Shown one piece after another: positions 8,784 to 21,099 of a DNA stretch of 64,000 nucleotides (its first letter is position 1; the number at the start of each line of letters is the position of its first letter). The position numbers and the translations under genes were made by a program. The DNA is from Zelopaecilomyces penicillatus. Taxonomy: Eukaryota; Ascomycota; Sordariomycetes; Hypocreales; Pseudodiploosporaceae. The notes under the pieces are model-generated. The model had not been told where the DNA came from, made no database searches, and was given only the letters and a program-made list of their open reading frames with translations. The stretch spans positions 2,616,501-2,680,500 of the forward strand of contig VCCP01000006.1 of the NCBI GenBank assembly GCA_005765155.1. Direction: 5' to 3'.

Positions 8784-8988
8784 TTATCCCCGAACCGTCA
8801 CAAGAACGACCACGACGAACGCACTCGGAACAACGGGAAGTTGTTTCAATCATACGACACGTCAAATGACGCTGAGAACAAAAGGAACAAGGCATGACGA
8901 TATCACCAGTACCCTCGATAAGAATCGCAAGACTTTTGCGCTGATCAGTCTTCTGACTGATACGACGTTTTGAGATACCTTGAGGCAT
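8377..8988 (-). CDS. Antisense spliced gene: Zn2Cys6-like zinc cluster plus coiled coil
   Basis: Two exons on the minus strand: 8988-8772 and 8720-8377, joined across a 51-bp intron (8771-8721) with a GTATGT donor and CCAG acceptor; they give 186 residues. The first ATG in frame is at 8988. The basic N-terminus is followed by six cysteines (34, 37, 44, 53, 56, 63), spaced C-x2-C-x6-C-x8-C-x2-C-x6-C, the fungal Zn2Cys6 pattern. A charged coiled-coil stretch (about 75-125) follows, then a conserved-looking tail containing GLQSLD and DVIDW. Removing the intron restores one frame through an otherwise interrupted pair of reading frames. Exon 2 overlaps the C-terminal pol sequence; the start lies close to the 3' LTR, which would have to supply an antisense promoter. 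I recall similar fungal hypothetical proteins, unverified. Its role is unknown: a DNA-binding regulator or nucleic-acid chaperone are guesses. Confidence 0.72.
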
Positions 8989-9090
8989 GATGTTAAAACA
9001 TGAAGAAGGAAGAAAGGAACCACACCTACAATTGTGGCTGGAATTACGTTTTACGAAGGAACAACCAACGGGCCTTGAGGACAAGACCGT

Positions 9091-9101
9091 TGGGAGGGAG
9101 A
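9091..9101 (+). other. Polypurine tract of the intact gypsy element
   Basis: TGGGAGGGAGA just before the 3' LTR start at 9107; the expected plus-strand primer position. Confidence 0.8.
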
Positions 9102-9106
9102 CATCG

Positions 9107-9534
9107 TGTCACGACCCAACGACATGGTCGTACAATAGGCCGGTCATGTGACCTAGGGAAGGTACGTACCATGGAGGAAGGGGACCAGTTAGATAGATCA
9201 GTGGGATCACCATAAGAATGGTGGTGAGCCAGGTGAGCCAGCAACTTGGATCACCAGGATCACCACTTGCACGACAAGTGATCCAAGTGATCCACGATGT
9301 ATATATACGCCCTCAATTTTCACTCTTTAAAACATAGCTTAGATAGTTATCAACACACTTTCAACTTCATCGTATTGTTCGCTACCGCTCACTACGCTGA
9401 TACTTGACCCCTGGTTACGATACTCCGTATCTATCACCAACGTGACAGACCTATTGCTCAGAACACCCCGACTCATCTGCCAACATAAACCCCTTTCGTT
9501 AGGTTTATCCCTTGGGAATTCACCAAACGTCACA
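9107..9534 (+). repeat. 3' LTR of the intact gypsy element
   Basis: 428 bp, the same as 1956-2383 as far as I can see, and followed by the duplicated TCCAG (9535-9539). Confidence 0.95.
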
Positions 9535-12500
9535 TCCAGCTTAAACCAGTTAAAGTAAGGTATACCGTAGGGCTTCTTACCAGAACCGTACTTACCTGGT
9601 TCGAACCAATACTTTAGGATTATATCAATAATGCCTTAATAAGCACCTTAAAGAAAGAAACTAATCTAATCTTCGCTGATTATAATATCTTCGAATAATA
9701 ACTCCTAAATACCTTTAGATTATCAAATAAGAAATAATAAGCTAAATAATACCTATATAACCTCTGCTAGATAGGATCTGCCTTGGACTATATTATAAAG
9801 TTCTAATAGATCTTATCTAAACTATCTAAAAAGGATAAGCAAATATATATGGAAACCCTATACTATAGACTCAAGTTAAAAGTTAAGGATGAGTTATATA
9901 AAGAAGTCCGACCGGACTCCTTCATGGAATATTATACTATAGCTGTTGCTATTGATAATAGATAACACTTATACCAATAAGAAAAGAAGTATAAAGGATA
10001 AAACTAAAAACTAATTTACTTTAGATTTCAATCATAGTAATAATAATATAAGGCAAACCATAATCAATGATAAAATAACCCTAATACCTTATTAATTTAT
10101 ATAGATCTTGATACTACTTAATAAAAGGATATATCAAAAGTCTAATATTATAACTATAATAGATATAGATATATCGCCTGGCAATGCAAATAACCCAAGA
10201 AAGATAAGAAACCTTAGAAGCCAGTATTAAATGCATGATGAAGCGCATACACCATAGCCAGAGATAGATGAACCCTGGCCATAACAGGACAAAGAGGATG
10301 GGGACAAGGACGACCCAGAAACTATAAACACCCCACACCTTGATAGTCATTAATACTGTGAATCACACTAATCTGATCCGGTATTATATAATAGGACCAG
10401 CGATTGGATATAGATATAGATAAAGAAGAATACTTTAAAGAGATTCTGGACTGATAAGTAATCTCTGCTATAGATAAAGAAAATACCCTGATTAAAGATG
10501 AAATAATAAGCAATAGCTCAGACTCCAGCTCTTCAGAATCCAAGAGTGAAGAACCTTTTAGGATAACTCAATACTATACTATATTATATCCACCACCCAA
10601 GAGCATTGCCTATAAACACCTTAGGGAAGCAGCAATCAAACTTATATAAATACCAAGCCATATAAATAGAATCAATCTTTAACTTATAATTATAAAATAT
10701 ATTTATAAATAGATATTAGATAAAGGCCTAGGTATCTCTATCCTAAAAGACTATCTTGGAAGAGCCTTTATATTAAAAACCAATTATAGCAAATATAAAG
10801 ATAATCATACACTACTAGATCCTAACCATGATTTCTATAATAAAATCAGTTAGATATTATATATTAACTTCTTTTGTTTTTAATATTAGAAAGTAAAAAT
10901 ATAAAATAAATTCTTTCTATATTATATAGGAGTATAAGGAATCAAGAATATCCTTATAGAAGATTAATTTATTAACTAATATAAGGCTAAGTACTTTATA
11001 CCTTTTAGGATTAGCGTATTTAAACTATACCCTAATACCCTAGAAGAATATAGATAAGGAGCTGAAAATAAAGACTATAAGTCTATCTATTATAAGGTCC
11101 ATAAATAGAAAAAACTCAAGTTAGGTTATAATAGACCATAACTCACTGATTATAGAAAAAGGGACTTATATAATTATACTAATCTTAAGTATAATATACA
11201 CTTATAACAGAAACTGATATAATAGTATAAGATAAATATACTAGAAGGAGGTATATAGGTAAGAACCGCTTGTTCTATAAGAAATGCTATCAACTGCCCT
11301 AGATTAGTGTATAGATAATATTATAGGGAAAGCCGCTATATATAAGAGGAAATAGAGAACCTATACCAATAAGGTTTTAACTTCCAAACATATAAAGGAA
11401 GTCAGGAAGACTAAGATCTATACTATAATATCACCAAGGATCTAAATAGGATAGATTATAATAGATTATATAAGAAATACAATCCTGGAAACTTAAAAAA
11501 TAAATAAAGTCGCCTATAAGAGGGTTATAATATAATCCCCTATAAAAGACCCTCTATACAATAGGCATCAACAGGCTTAAATTAATAATAGAAATATAGA
11601 TTATAGGATATTATTTTTATACTCTAATAGATAATAGAGCAATAGGTAATTATATATTACTAAAAGCTATGAATCATATATGATTATTATAATATAATAA
11701 GGAAGAACTATATCCCTTATATAATCTGGAAGGGAATATCTTTACCTATAATAGAGGATAGATTAATAAAGAGACTGATCATCTCCAATTCAAAGTCCAA
11801 GAACATCAAGATAATGCTATATTTAATATAATAGATACTAGAGAATATAAACTTATATTAGGCTACCCCTGATTATTTAATAATAACCTATAGATTAATT
11901 AAAAGATAGGCCAGATATAATAGAATGATATTATATTATCCCTAAAAGATTATAAAGATCTAATAATAATAGGTAAAGTGAAGAAAGTATACTTTATAGC
12001 TATTAAGAAGGGCCTCCTATTAGGAAATTATATAAAAAAACAATATAATAGTTAATAGTAATAAACCTAATAGGTTATTATCATCCTTAGGATAATAATA
12101 GAGCAATTATAAGAACACTTTAAAAACAAATCACCCTTAGATATAAAAAAATAACTTGTATTAATACCAGAAGAATACTATAAATATATTAAACTATTTT
12201 ATAAAGAGCTCAAAACAAAGCTCCCCTTATATAACCAATAGGACTATAAAATCCAGATTATAAATAGAAAGAAGCCTACTTTCACTAAGATCTATATACT
12301 AAATACTAAGGAATTTAAGATATTATAAGAATATCTTAATAAAATACTTAAAAAAGGGTATATTCGATTATCTATATCTAAAGTAGAATACTCTGTTATA
12401 TTTGTATTAAAAAAGAATAGTAAATTATAACTAGTTATGGATTATCGATTGTTGAATATAGTTATAATCAAGGATTGGATACCCCTATTATTGATTAATG

Positions 12501-15405
12501 AATTATATAATCGATTATATAGAATGAACTGGTTTACTACCTTAGACCTTAAAGGAGTATATAACTTGATTTAAATAAAGAAAGGTAATAAATAGAAAAC
12601 CGCCTTTAGAATTAAGTTTGGACTTTTTGAATACTTAGTGATGCCTTTCGGCCTGATCAATACCCCTGTAATATTCTAATGCATGATCAATAATATTCTC
12701 TGAGAATATTTGGATATCTTTATAATAGTCTATCTAGATGATATCCTAATCTTTTCCTGGATAGAAGAAGAGTATAGAGAATATATCTATAAGGTATTAT
12801 AACTATTCTAAGATAATAATCTTCTTATTAAACTAGAAAAATATGAATTTTATAAATAAATGATTACCTTCTTAGGATATATCTTTTTATTAGATGAAAT
12901 TCGAATAAAATCAGTGAAAATCATTATAGTATATAATTAGCTAATACTATAAAATATTATAAATATATAAGAATTCTTAGACTTTATTAACTATTATTAA
13001 AAGTTTATCTATAACTATAGTAAAATAGCTATACTACTTATTGAATATACTAAAAAAGATTATAAATTCCTATGGAAACCTAATATAGATACTGTATTTA
13101 AAGAACTTAAGAAGCGAATCTATAAAGAGCCTATACTAGTGATATATAATCCAGATAAACCTATAGAACTCAAAACTGATACTTTGAACTATACTATTGG
13201 AGCATAGATTGGATAATAAGATAATAAAGATAGATTATAATCTATTATCTTTTACTCTAAGAAACTTTATAGAGCTAAACTTAACTATCCAATCTATAAT
13301 AAGGAATTCATAGCTATTATTAAAGCCTTTAATGAATTCTTATATTACTTATAAGAAAACAACCATCAAATAAAGGTTTTTATTAATTATAAGAATATCT
13401 CTTACTTTATTATTATATAAAAGCTAAATATATAATAAACCCACTATATAGAAACCCTTATGGATTATAACTATAAAATCATCTATTATAAAGGATCTAA
13501 GAATAGTAGAGCAGATACTTTAAGCTAAAGAAGTAACTATAATAATAGAAAGCCTTATTATAAAGGGCAAATCTTCTAAATGTCTGAATTAGGTATGCTA
13601 TAAATAAAACTGAATACTATATACCAAGTTATATTAGTTAACCCTATCCTGAAATGAGTTAAATGAGTATACTCCTTAGAAGATATAGTAAGAGCACCTA
13701 AAGGCATAAAATGGAAAGATAGATACTATAAGTATAATGAAAAACTCTGGATATCTAAAGAACTCTAGGAAACTATTATATAAGAATTATATAAATCCTT
13801 TGTTTATAATTATCAAGGAATTATAAAGACTATAGAATAAGTATAAAGATATTATAGATTCAAAGGATTATAATGGGTAGTTTAGAAGGTTATAAGTGAT
13901 TGTATTATTTATAAATGAATCAAGCTGGTAAGATATAAACTATATAGGGAGTTATAATCACTATCAGTATTTATATGATTATAGGAATCAGTATTATTTG
14001 ACTTTATTATTAAACTACCCTTATTAGTAGAATCCCTTATAAGAGTAGCCTATAACTTAATATAGGTTATTATAGAAAGATTAATAAAGTTCTTATACTT
14101 TATACCCTATCTTAAAGCAAGCTTAGTAAAAGATCTTGCTTATAGCTTTAATAGAGTGATAGTAAGCTTATATAGCTTATTAGAGGAAATCATCTCTGAT
14201 AAAGAAATAACCTTTACCTCTAAGTTTTAGTAAGGATTAATAAAATATCTTAGGATCAGATATAAACTTAATACCATCTATTATCCATAAATGAATAGAT
14301 AAATAGAATAAATTAATCAAATTATTAAAGGATACTTATATACTTATATTAATTATTACTAGGATGATTAAGTAAAGTACCTATCAACTATATAACTAGC
14401 CTATAATATATCCATTTCTGAATCAATATAACTTATATTAATATATATTAATTATAGATTTATACTAGAAGTATTTTATCTATTATACTAAGAAGGATTA
14501 AAATCAGAAAAAGCTATACTTAATATTATACAAAAATAATAATTATATAAAGAACTCTATATATAACTCCAAATCATCCATAATAGAATAAAACATTATA
14601 TAAACCAATAAAGATTAAAGGGATTAATCTTTAAAGAGAGAGATATAGTATACCTTTTATACTATATATCAGGCAAAACCTCCCTAAATATTATAATAAT
14701 ATAACCAAGCAATAAATTAAATTTTAAGAAACTTAAACTATTTAAGGTTAAAAAAGTTATTTCCAAAATCAATTATAAACTTTTATTATCAAAGAATATA
14801 TAATTATATCTTATATTTTATATCTCCTTATTAAGTTAAGTATTAGATAATATGAAAGAATATATAGATATTATAGTGTATATAATAGAAGAGGAATAGG
14901 AAATTGAAATAATTATAGATTATAGGCTAAATAATAGTAAAAAAGAATACCTGGTTAAGTGAAAAGGTTTCAGACCCGAGAAAAACTTATAGGAACCCCC
15001 TAACCACCTAAATTATTACTAATCTCTAATATAATAGTACCACCAGAGGGCAAGGAGCCATCCTGAAAAATCAAGTTCTAATCAATTATATTAAAACCTT
15101 TTAATGACTGGATCTTAATCACTATATCTGACTCTATCTACTTAGCTGTATCCAGATCATCCAATGACTATAAACCCTGCTTTACTATCTTATGATCTTA
15201 TGATACTATAGATTGATATTGATAATATAAATAACTTAATCATGCTATTATAGTGAATATTGCCTTCTATATTGCCTAAAGCTATTTCTTTGTCTTTTCC
15301 TTCTCTTGCTTAATATGATTCTTTTCTAATAGAATCTTTGCGATTAAATAGATTAGTTATCTTTTGGAAAGTAAAATAAAATAGAAAAACTTATCTAAGG
15401 ATATA
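9535..15405 (+). pseudogene. gag-pol relic of the older gypsy copy, second part
   Basis: Continues the gag interrupted at 1955 and runs collinear with the intact element through gag, protease, RT (the YLDD region is recognisable near 12731), RNase H, integrase and chromodomain (near 14900-15010). Almost every CpA, TpG and CpG of the intact sequence is TpA-type here, giving stops in all frames. The equivalent of the frameshift site (near 11500) is destroyed. No product is expected. Confidence 0.92.
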
Positions 15406-15731
15406 ATTATCCTTAAACCGTCATAAGAATAACCATAATAAACGCATTCTAAGCAATAGGAAGTTGCTTTAATTATATAATATATTAAGTAATATTAAGA
15501 ATAAAAGGAATAAGGTATAATGATATTATCAGTGCCCTTAATAAGAATTATAAGACTCTTGCATTGATCAGTCTTTTAATTAGTATAATATTTTAAGATA
15601 CCTTGAGGTATTATATTAAAAATATAAAGGAAGAAGAAAAGAATCATACTTATAATTATAGCTGGGATTATATTTTTATACAGGAACAACCAACAGGCCT
15701 TAAGGATAAGACTATTAGGAGGGAGATATCG

Positions 15732-16161
15732 TATTATAACCCAATAATATGATTGTATAATAGGCCGGTTATATAACCTAAGGAAGGTATATATTATAGA
15801 GGAAAGGGGACCAGTTATAATAGATCAGTGGGATCATTATAAGAATAATAGTAAGCCAGGTAAGCCAGTAACTTGAATCACCCAGATCACTATTTATATA
15901 GTAAGTGATCTAAGTGATCTATGATGTATATATATGCCCTTAATTTTCATTCTTTAGATATAGCTTAGATAGTTATCAATATACTTTCAATTTCATTATA
16001 TTATTTGCTATTACTTACTATACTAATATCTGATCCCTGGTTATGATATCCTATATCTATTACTAATATGATAGACCTATTGCTTAGAATACCCTGACTT
16101 ATCTGCTAATATAAACCCCTTTTCGTTAGGTTTATCCCTTAGGAATTCATTAAATATCACA
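15732..16161 (+). repeat. 3' LTR of the older gypsy copy
   Basis: 430 bp, heavily RIP-mutated along its whole length (TGTCACGACC has become TATTATAACC), preceded by a recognisable purine tract and followed by the AGGTC duplication. Confidence 0.88.
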
Positions 16162-16292
16162 AGGTCAGGCTACTACCTTATAGCAGGTCTGGCTGCTAGG
16201 GCTATAGCAGGTTTAGCTGCTAAGCTATAATAGGTCTAGCTACTAATCTTATAACAGGTCAGGCTATTATATAAAACCTGCCTATTTTAATA
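16162..16292 (-). repeat. copia 3' LTR, second segment
   Basis: After the repeated AGGTC (16162-16166) the copia LTR resumes and matches 22024-22149. Its outer end is ...TTTTAATA here against ...TTTTAACA in the other LTR. Confidence 0.9.
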
Positions 16293-16299
16293 CTCCCTC
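16293..16299 (-). other. Polypurine tract of the copia element
   Basis: GAGGGAG on the minus strand, directly against the 3' LTR start, as expected for the plus-strand primer. Confidence 0.7.
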
Positions 16300-16701
16300 T
16301 AGTAAGCTATATATATATAGCTAGCTTTTAATAGGGGGTTTTTGCAGGTTTAATAGGCTTAGAAAGCCCTGAAAAACAGGGCCTGTTAAAGCCTTAGTTA
16401 GCCCATCAGCAGGTATAGCCTTAGTTGTAAGATAATTTATCTTAAATAGCCCACTAGCTGTCTCTTACCTAATATAGTGGAATTTTAGCAGGGTGTGCTT
16501 AGTTTAGGCATACTGATTAGGGTTCTTAGCATTACTTATAGAGGCTGTATTATCATAATACAGGTCTATAGGCTGCTGAAGAGGGATTTTTAGCTCTATA
16601 AAGAGCCTAGAGAGCTATTTTAGCTCTTTTATAGCCTCTACTAAAGCATCTGATTCAGCTTCTATAGTTGAGAGGGCTATAGTAGTCTGTCTCTTTGCCT
16701 T

Positions 16702-17868
16702 CTAGCAGATAGGCCCGCTTGCTAGCTTAAAGAGATACCCATAGGTGGATTTGCTAGTAGCTTTACAGCCTGCAAAATCACTATCTGAATAGCCTAGCAG
16801 CTGAAGAGCTAGTTGTTTAGTCTGTATAAGGTCTGAAGCCTTATAAAGGATAGCTAGTTCTTTAGAGCCTTTCAGGTATTTTAGAAGGTTCCTAGCTGTA
16901 TTATAATAATTGATATAGGCCTGTTGTATATATCGAGAAAGCCATTGTATTGGAAAAGCTATATCAGGTCTGGAAAGAAGCATAAGGTATATTAAAGTCC
17001 CTATAATCTGCTGATAAGTCTGTTGTTCAGCAGAGATAAGAACCTTTTTTAGGGGTTCTTTTAATGCTCCGGGTTGTAGGGGTATAGCTGTAGGGGTTGC
17101 ATCTTGCAGCTGAAAGCGCTGAAGAGCCTCATCAATATACTGAGACTGGTGCAGCCATAGCTCCTTTTTAGCCCGGTTACGGCTGATTTGAACCCCTAAG
17201 AAGAAGGCTATAGGGCCTCTATCTTCTATAGCAAAGACCTTATTTAACAGGCGTTTTAGCTTGTTAATATAGGGTAGGTCCGGCCCTATAATAAGGCAGT
17301 CATCAATGTAGGTAATAATAAAGGTGTTAGTCTGAGCATTGATAAAGACAGCCGGGTCAGAGATTAAGGGTTGGAACCCTAGAGTAGCTAGCAGCTTAAT
17401 TAGCTGCTGTTGCCATTCACAGGGACCTTGCTTTAGCCCATATAGGGCCTTTTTTAGCAGGATAACCTGTTTTATAGCAGGGTTATAGCCAAGCTTAGCT
17501 AATAAAGCTGCTAAAGGCTGGTTTCCAGGGGTCTGGGTCTCTATAAAGGAAGACAGGCCTTCTGGAAATTCCATAAAAATATCCTCAGATAACTGGCTGT
17601 TTAAAAAAGCCCCTATAAAATCAATTTGCTCGATTTCCCAGTTATAAAAGGCTGCTAAAGCTAGTAAAATCCGCCAGGTGGGGGGAATACTAGTAGCTGC
17701 GAAGGTTTCAAAGTAGTCTTTTCCTTCAATTTGCATAAAACCCTTTATAATAAGCCTAGCCTTATATTTTAAGGGCTGATTTTGTGAATCCTTCTTAAGC
17801 TTAAAAACAAGCCTATTTTTCAGGATTTTTCGGTCTTTTGGAACCTCTGAAAAAGGGATAAAATGCAT
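16702..17868 (-). pseudogene. copia reverse transcriptase / RNase H segment
   Basis: An uninterrupted 388-codon stretch inside the broken polyprotein. It shows copia RT signatures: the YKARL motif, the FIGAFL motif, YGLKQ and the catalytic YIDD (usual form YVDD), then the start of RNase H with the SDSDFAG motif. A stop at 16702 separates it from the remaining RNase H. Confidence 0.88.
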
Positions 17869-18669
17869 GACTTTAGCTTGTAGAATTTGGTGGAATTCGC
17901 TATAAATAGCGCTAATCCACTGTTCCTTAGCAGGGTCTTTTAAGGCTTGTTTCCAGCCAGCAGGTTCTGAAGAAGCCTTAGCAGTGAATTTTGCCTTTAG
18001 CTTATAGCAGATATCTATAGGGTAGGCAAGATCTAGCTGTATAGGTTCAGAGTCTTCTAACAGCTGTTCAGGCTGTTCAATAGGCTATGGTAATTGTATT
18101 ACAGGCTGTGATACAGGCTGTGGCAGCTGTTATAGCGGTTGTGGCAGCTGTTGTGGCGTCTGTAGTACAGGCTCTAGCAGTTGGATAGGTCTTCTGGCTT
18201 GATCAAGGGCTTGTAAATCGGTCAGATCCTTTAGGGTAGATTGATCTGTTGATTTTAGCAGGGTATAAAGCTCTTCTAATTCTCCCTCTAAGCTAGAAGG
18301 GCTCTAAAGATTATAAAAATTGCCCTTTAGGCCCTGGCTTATAGGGCCTATTCCTTCTATAATACGAAGGAAAGAGGTCTTAGTTACCTGCCAGCAGGAG
18401 GGTATATAGACCGAATAGACATTTTTGCCTAGTATAGCCAGCAGCCTGGCTGGTTCTGTTTTAGGGCTTAGTTTAGCGCCTTGTTAGCGCTTCTCAGCAG
18501 GGATAACAACCTCACAGTATGCTCCAATAGCTCTATAGGCTATTAAATTTGGTTTGTTAGCTGCTAGAGCTGGTTTTAGCTCTTGTAAGAAGAGCTATAG
18601 CAGGCTGAGGTCCCTGTTTGTAACCGCTATACAGTTGATAAGGTTAACTATAGCAGGTAAAATAGCGGT

Positions 18670-19629
18670 CTAGAGAAAAAGTGGCAGCTGGGCCCAGATT
18701 ATAGTAGCCCGTAGTCGGTCTAAAATAACCCTTATAGAGCGTTCTAGCAGGCCATTTTGCTTATGAATATAGGGGCTAGATGTGCTAAAACCGATGCCTT
18801 TGCCTGCTAGCCAGTCTTTTAGCAGTGCTGAGACCTCTTTTCCACCGTTGAAATACAGCCATAGAGGGTATTTTTTATAATGGGCTTTTAGTCCTCTAAA
18901 TAGTCCCTTTATAGCAGAGAAGACAGTATAACCTTCCTTATTAGGTAGTAAAAGAACCGTTCGATAACGGGATTTTCTTTCTACTAAAATAAGCCCTGTA
19001 GAGAGCTTATTATAAGGGATTGGTTTTATCTGAAATATGTCTCCCTCTATAACCTCTAGCACTTCTAGCGGGTCTGGAATCGGGTTTTTAGAGGGTCTGC
19101 GTACTGATTTAGCCTGTATACATGCTAAACAGAAGAAATCTGCTTCTTTTATAGTAGTAAAATCAGGTAAGCCCGCTGAAATTTTAGCGGTCTTCTTTAG
19201 CAGCTGTAGGCCAATGTGGCCGAGACGGATGTGCCAAATTCCTGCTAGCTGTAGTAGCTTTTGGTAGCTAGTTTTAGCTGAAAGACCTGTATCTCCCTCT
19301 GTAACAGTGTTTTCAGAGGGTTCTAGAAGGGATATAGCATCTTCTAGTGGGTCTTGTGGCAGGCCTGAGTCTGGATCAGGGCTTTCTGGTATGTATAGGC
19401 CTGAAATTTCAGGGCTTTTTGTTGGTTCCAGCAGCTGTTTAGCTGGTTCAGAGGGCTCAGTAAGGTCCTCATACATGCCAGGGGGGGGTTTGGAGGTGAT
19501 TTCAACCGCTATTGGATAGCTATAATAGTGGTTGGAAGGCCCTGTAAATTCAGGTGTGGGCTTCCCTTTTTGCTGAAGGAAGAAGCTGTGTTTAGTGAAG
19601 TTTAGCAGTCCATAGCAGGTTCGGTCCAC
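18670..19629 (-). pseudogene. copia integrase segment
   Basis: A 319-codon open stretch with the pre-integrase HHCC zinc site (WHIRLGHIG ... CLACIQ) and integrase core. The first catalytic Asp (GDIF) and the final Glu (LLERS) are present, but the second Asp is replaced by Asn (FNGGKE), so the integrase would be inactive. GAC-to-AAC is a G-to-A transition. Confidence 0.82.
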
Positions 19630-20643
19630 TGTAAATAGCTTCTCTCACAGAAGTGTACCACCAGAAGCATAATGCTTTACCCCACTCACTATATTTATAT
19701 TCATATTAGGGATATATAATGCATTTTTTAGCTCTAGAGTGCTATAAGTCCTAGGTTCAAGCCCTATAAGCACTGTAAATACAGCTATTCCAGATCCTTT
19801 TGGATAGATTAGACCACCACCAGTTATTATAGGCCTTGGTTTCTTACTATAGGCGCTATAACTAGTAAAGAGGGTTCTGTTATTAATGATATGGTATGTC
19901 GAGCTAGTGTTGTATAGCAGGGCGTTCTTTAGATTGGCGTTATGATGAGTGCTATAAGCTGATTCTTCAGGCTCTATAGCTTCTGAACCTTCTGTATTAG
20001 ATTTAGAATCAGAGCTTTAGGTGCTGGCTGTAGTGTTCCAGTCACCTGTAGATAGGTTATAAGTGCCTATCATGAAGGAAGCTTTATTAGGTTCCTTGCT
20101 GCTAGTAGCAGGCTTCTTTGTCTTTTTATCCTTCTGAAAGGGCTTATAAGGCTGTTTTTTAGTGGATTTAGATGGTTTTTCCTTCTTTTTAAAGTCCTTA
20201 TAGGTCTTTTTAGAAGGTTCCTCAGCTTCTCTAGCCCTATAAGAGCTAGCTTTTACAACTGAAGAGCTTTTGTCTTATAGCTCTTCTAGTAAGTCTGCTA
20301 TAAGGAACTGTAAATTCAGGGCATCTAGTGAAGTGCTGAGCGCTGTATGAATCCTGATATTGTTCCTTTGGCGTTCAGTCCACTGTGGGAAAGCTTCTTT
20401 TATAGCCTTTAGATACTGATTTATCTGATCTGTGGGCTGTATAGTAACTGAAGCTAATTGTAGCTTAGCAAGTCGAGTATTGAATTCGCTATTAAATGCC
20501 TCTATAGAGCCTTTATAGCTGTTGAAGCTAAGCTCGTGAAAGGCGCTGTAGAGGGTTCCACGCTGCAGGGTAGCACTGCGGCAGTATTGCTTATTCAGTA
20601 TTTGATAAGCTTCCAGCGGTGTTGTAACCCAACTTATAGAGGC

Positions 20644-20886
20644 TTATGGGTGCTGTGAGCAGCTGTCATGAAGTAATAGAAGCAAAATAGCCTGATGGTG
20701 GTTGCTAAGGCTAAGGCTTATAGTGGGGTTTGAAAGAAAAGTAGGTAATCCAAGTGCCCGTAACTGGATTGACAGGGCCTGAAGCCATTGATCGTAGTTG
20801 TCAGGGCCCCTTAACCTATAAGCTTCTGGAAAGGCCTGTATTTTCTTGGATAGCTCTTTTAAAGCTAGGTCCCCTAGTATATTCAT
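20644..20886 (-). pseudogene. copia gag N-terminal segment
   Basis: An 80-codon open stretch (MNILGDLALK...), part of the capsid-type gag of the copia polyprotein (YDQWLQAL motif). It ends at a stop that is out of place within the domain; reading past it continues gag. Confidence 0.7.
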
Positions 20887-21099
20887 AGGCTGTGCTGGCT
20901 ATAATAGCGATTGAGGTGGCTTAGGTTGAGGTTGTGGCGGTTCTTTAGTAGTCTCAGTAGCTGTGGCCACTGTAAATTGGGCCTGTAGCTGTTGTAGTTG
21001 CTGTGTGAGCTCCTGTATCTGAGATCGAAGAGCTTGTAATTCTAATGAATTCTCTTCTATTGGAAGGTCCTGACCTGATATTTTCAGGGTCAGACTGCT

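Larger units (their letters stand above)
1956..9534 (+). mobile_element. Intact Ty3/gypsy chromovirus LTR retrotransposon
   Basis: 7579 bp, with 428-bp LTRs at 1956-2383 and 9107-9534 that look identical, TG...CA ends and a 5-bp TCCAG duplication. It encodes an 812-residue Gag, a Pol in the -1 frame reached through a slippery site, and a spliced antisense gene. The chromodomain at the Pol C-terminus and self-priming-type primer site place it with Tf1/sushi-like chromoviruses. It shows no RIP-type damage even though it sits inside a heavily damaged copy of its own family, so it inserted after the RIP episode and may be active. Confidence 0.95.
993..16161 (+). mobile_element. Older gypsy chromovirus copy, RIP-damaged, split by a younger copy of itself
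   Basis: A plus-strand copy of the same gypsy family as 1956-9534. It begins TGTCATGACC at 993 and ends ATCACA at 16161, flanked by the 5-bp duplication AGGTC (988-992 and 16162-16166). Without the nested copy it is about 7585 bp, against 7579 bp for the intact one, so nearly all damage is substitution rather than deletion. Compared with the intact copy, CpA has become TpA, TpG has become TpA and CpG has become TpA; CC and CT are mostly spared. Every frame is full of stops. It is a dead element. Confidence 0.93.
16321..21081 (-). pseudogene. copia Gag-Pol polyprotein, broken by stops
   Basis: Read on the minus strand, one frame carries Gag, integrase, RT and RNase H with several in-frame stops (for example at 20644 and 18070). 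The original start was probably at 21081, where ATA stands in a good context for ATG, followed by a glutamine-rich coil and a capsid-like gag. A lysine-rich region follows, then the pre-integrase/integrase part (18670-19629) and RT-RNase H (16702-17868, reading on with one stop to TAG at 16321 past the ADGLTK motif). Damage is light compared with the surrounding elements, and consistent with C-to-T changes. It is unlikely to give a working polyprotein. Confidence 0.85.

Noticed and set aside
8734..9084. Longer start for the antisense gene at 9084
   Set aside because: The codon there is TTG; the first ATG in frame is 8988, directly before the conserved-looking basic region.
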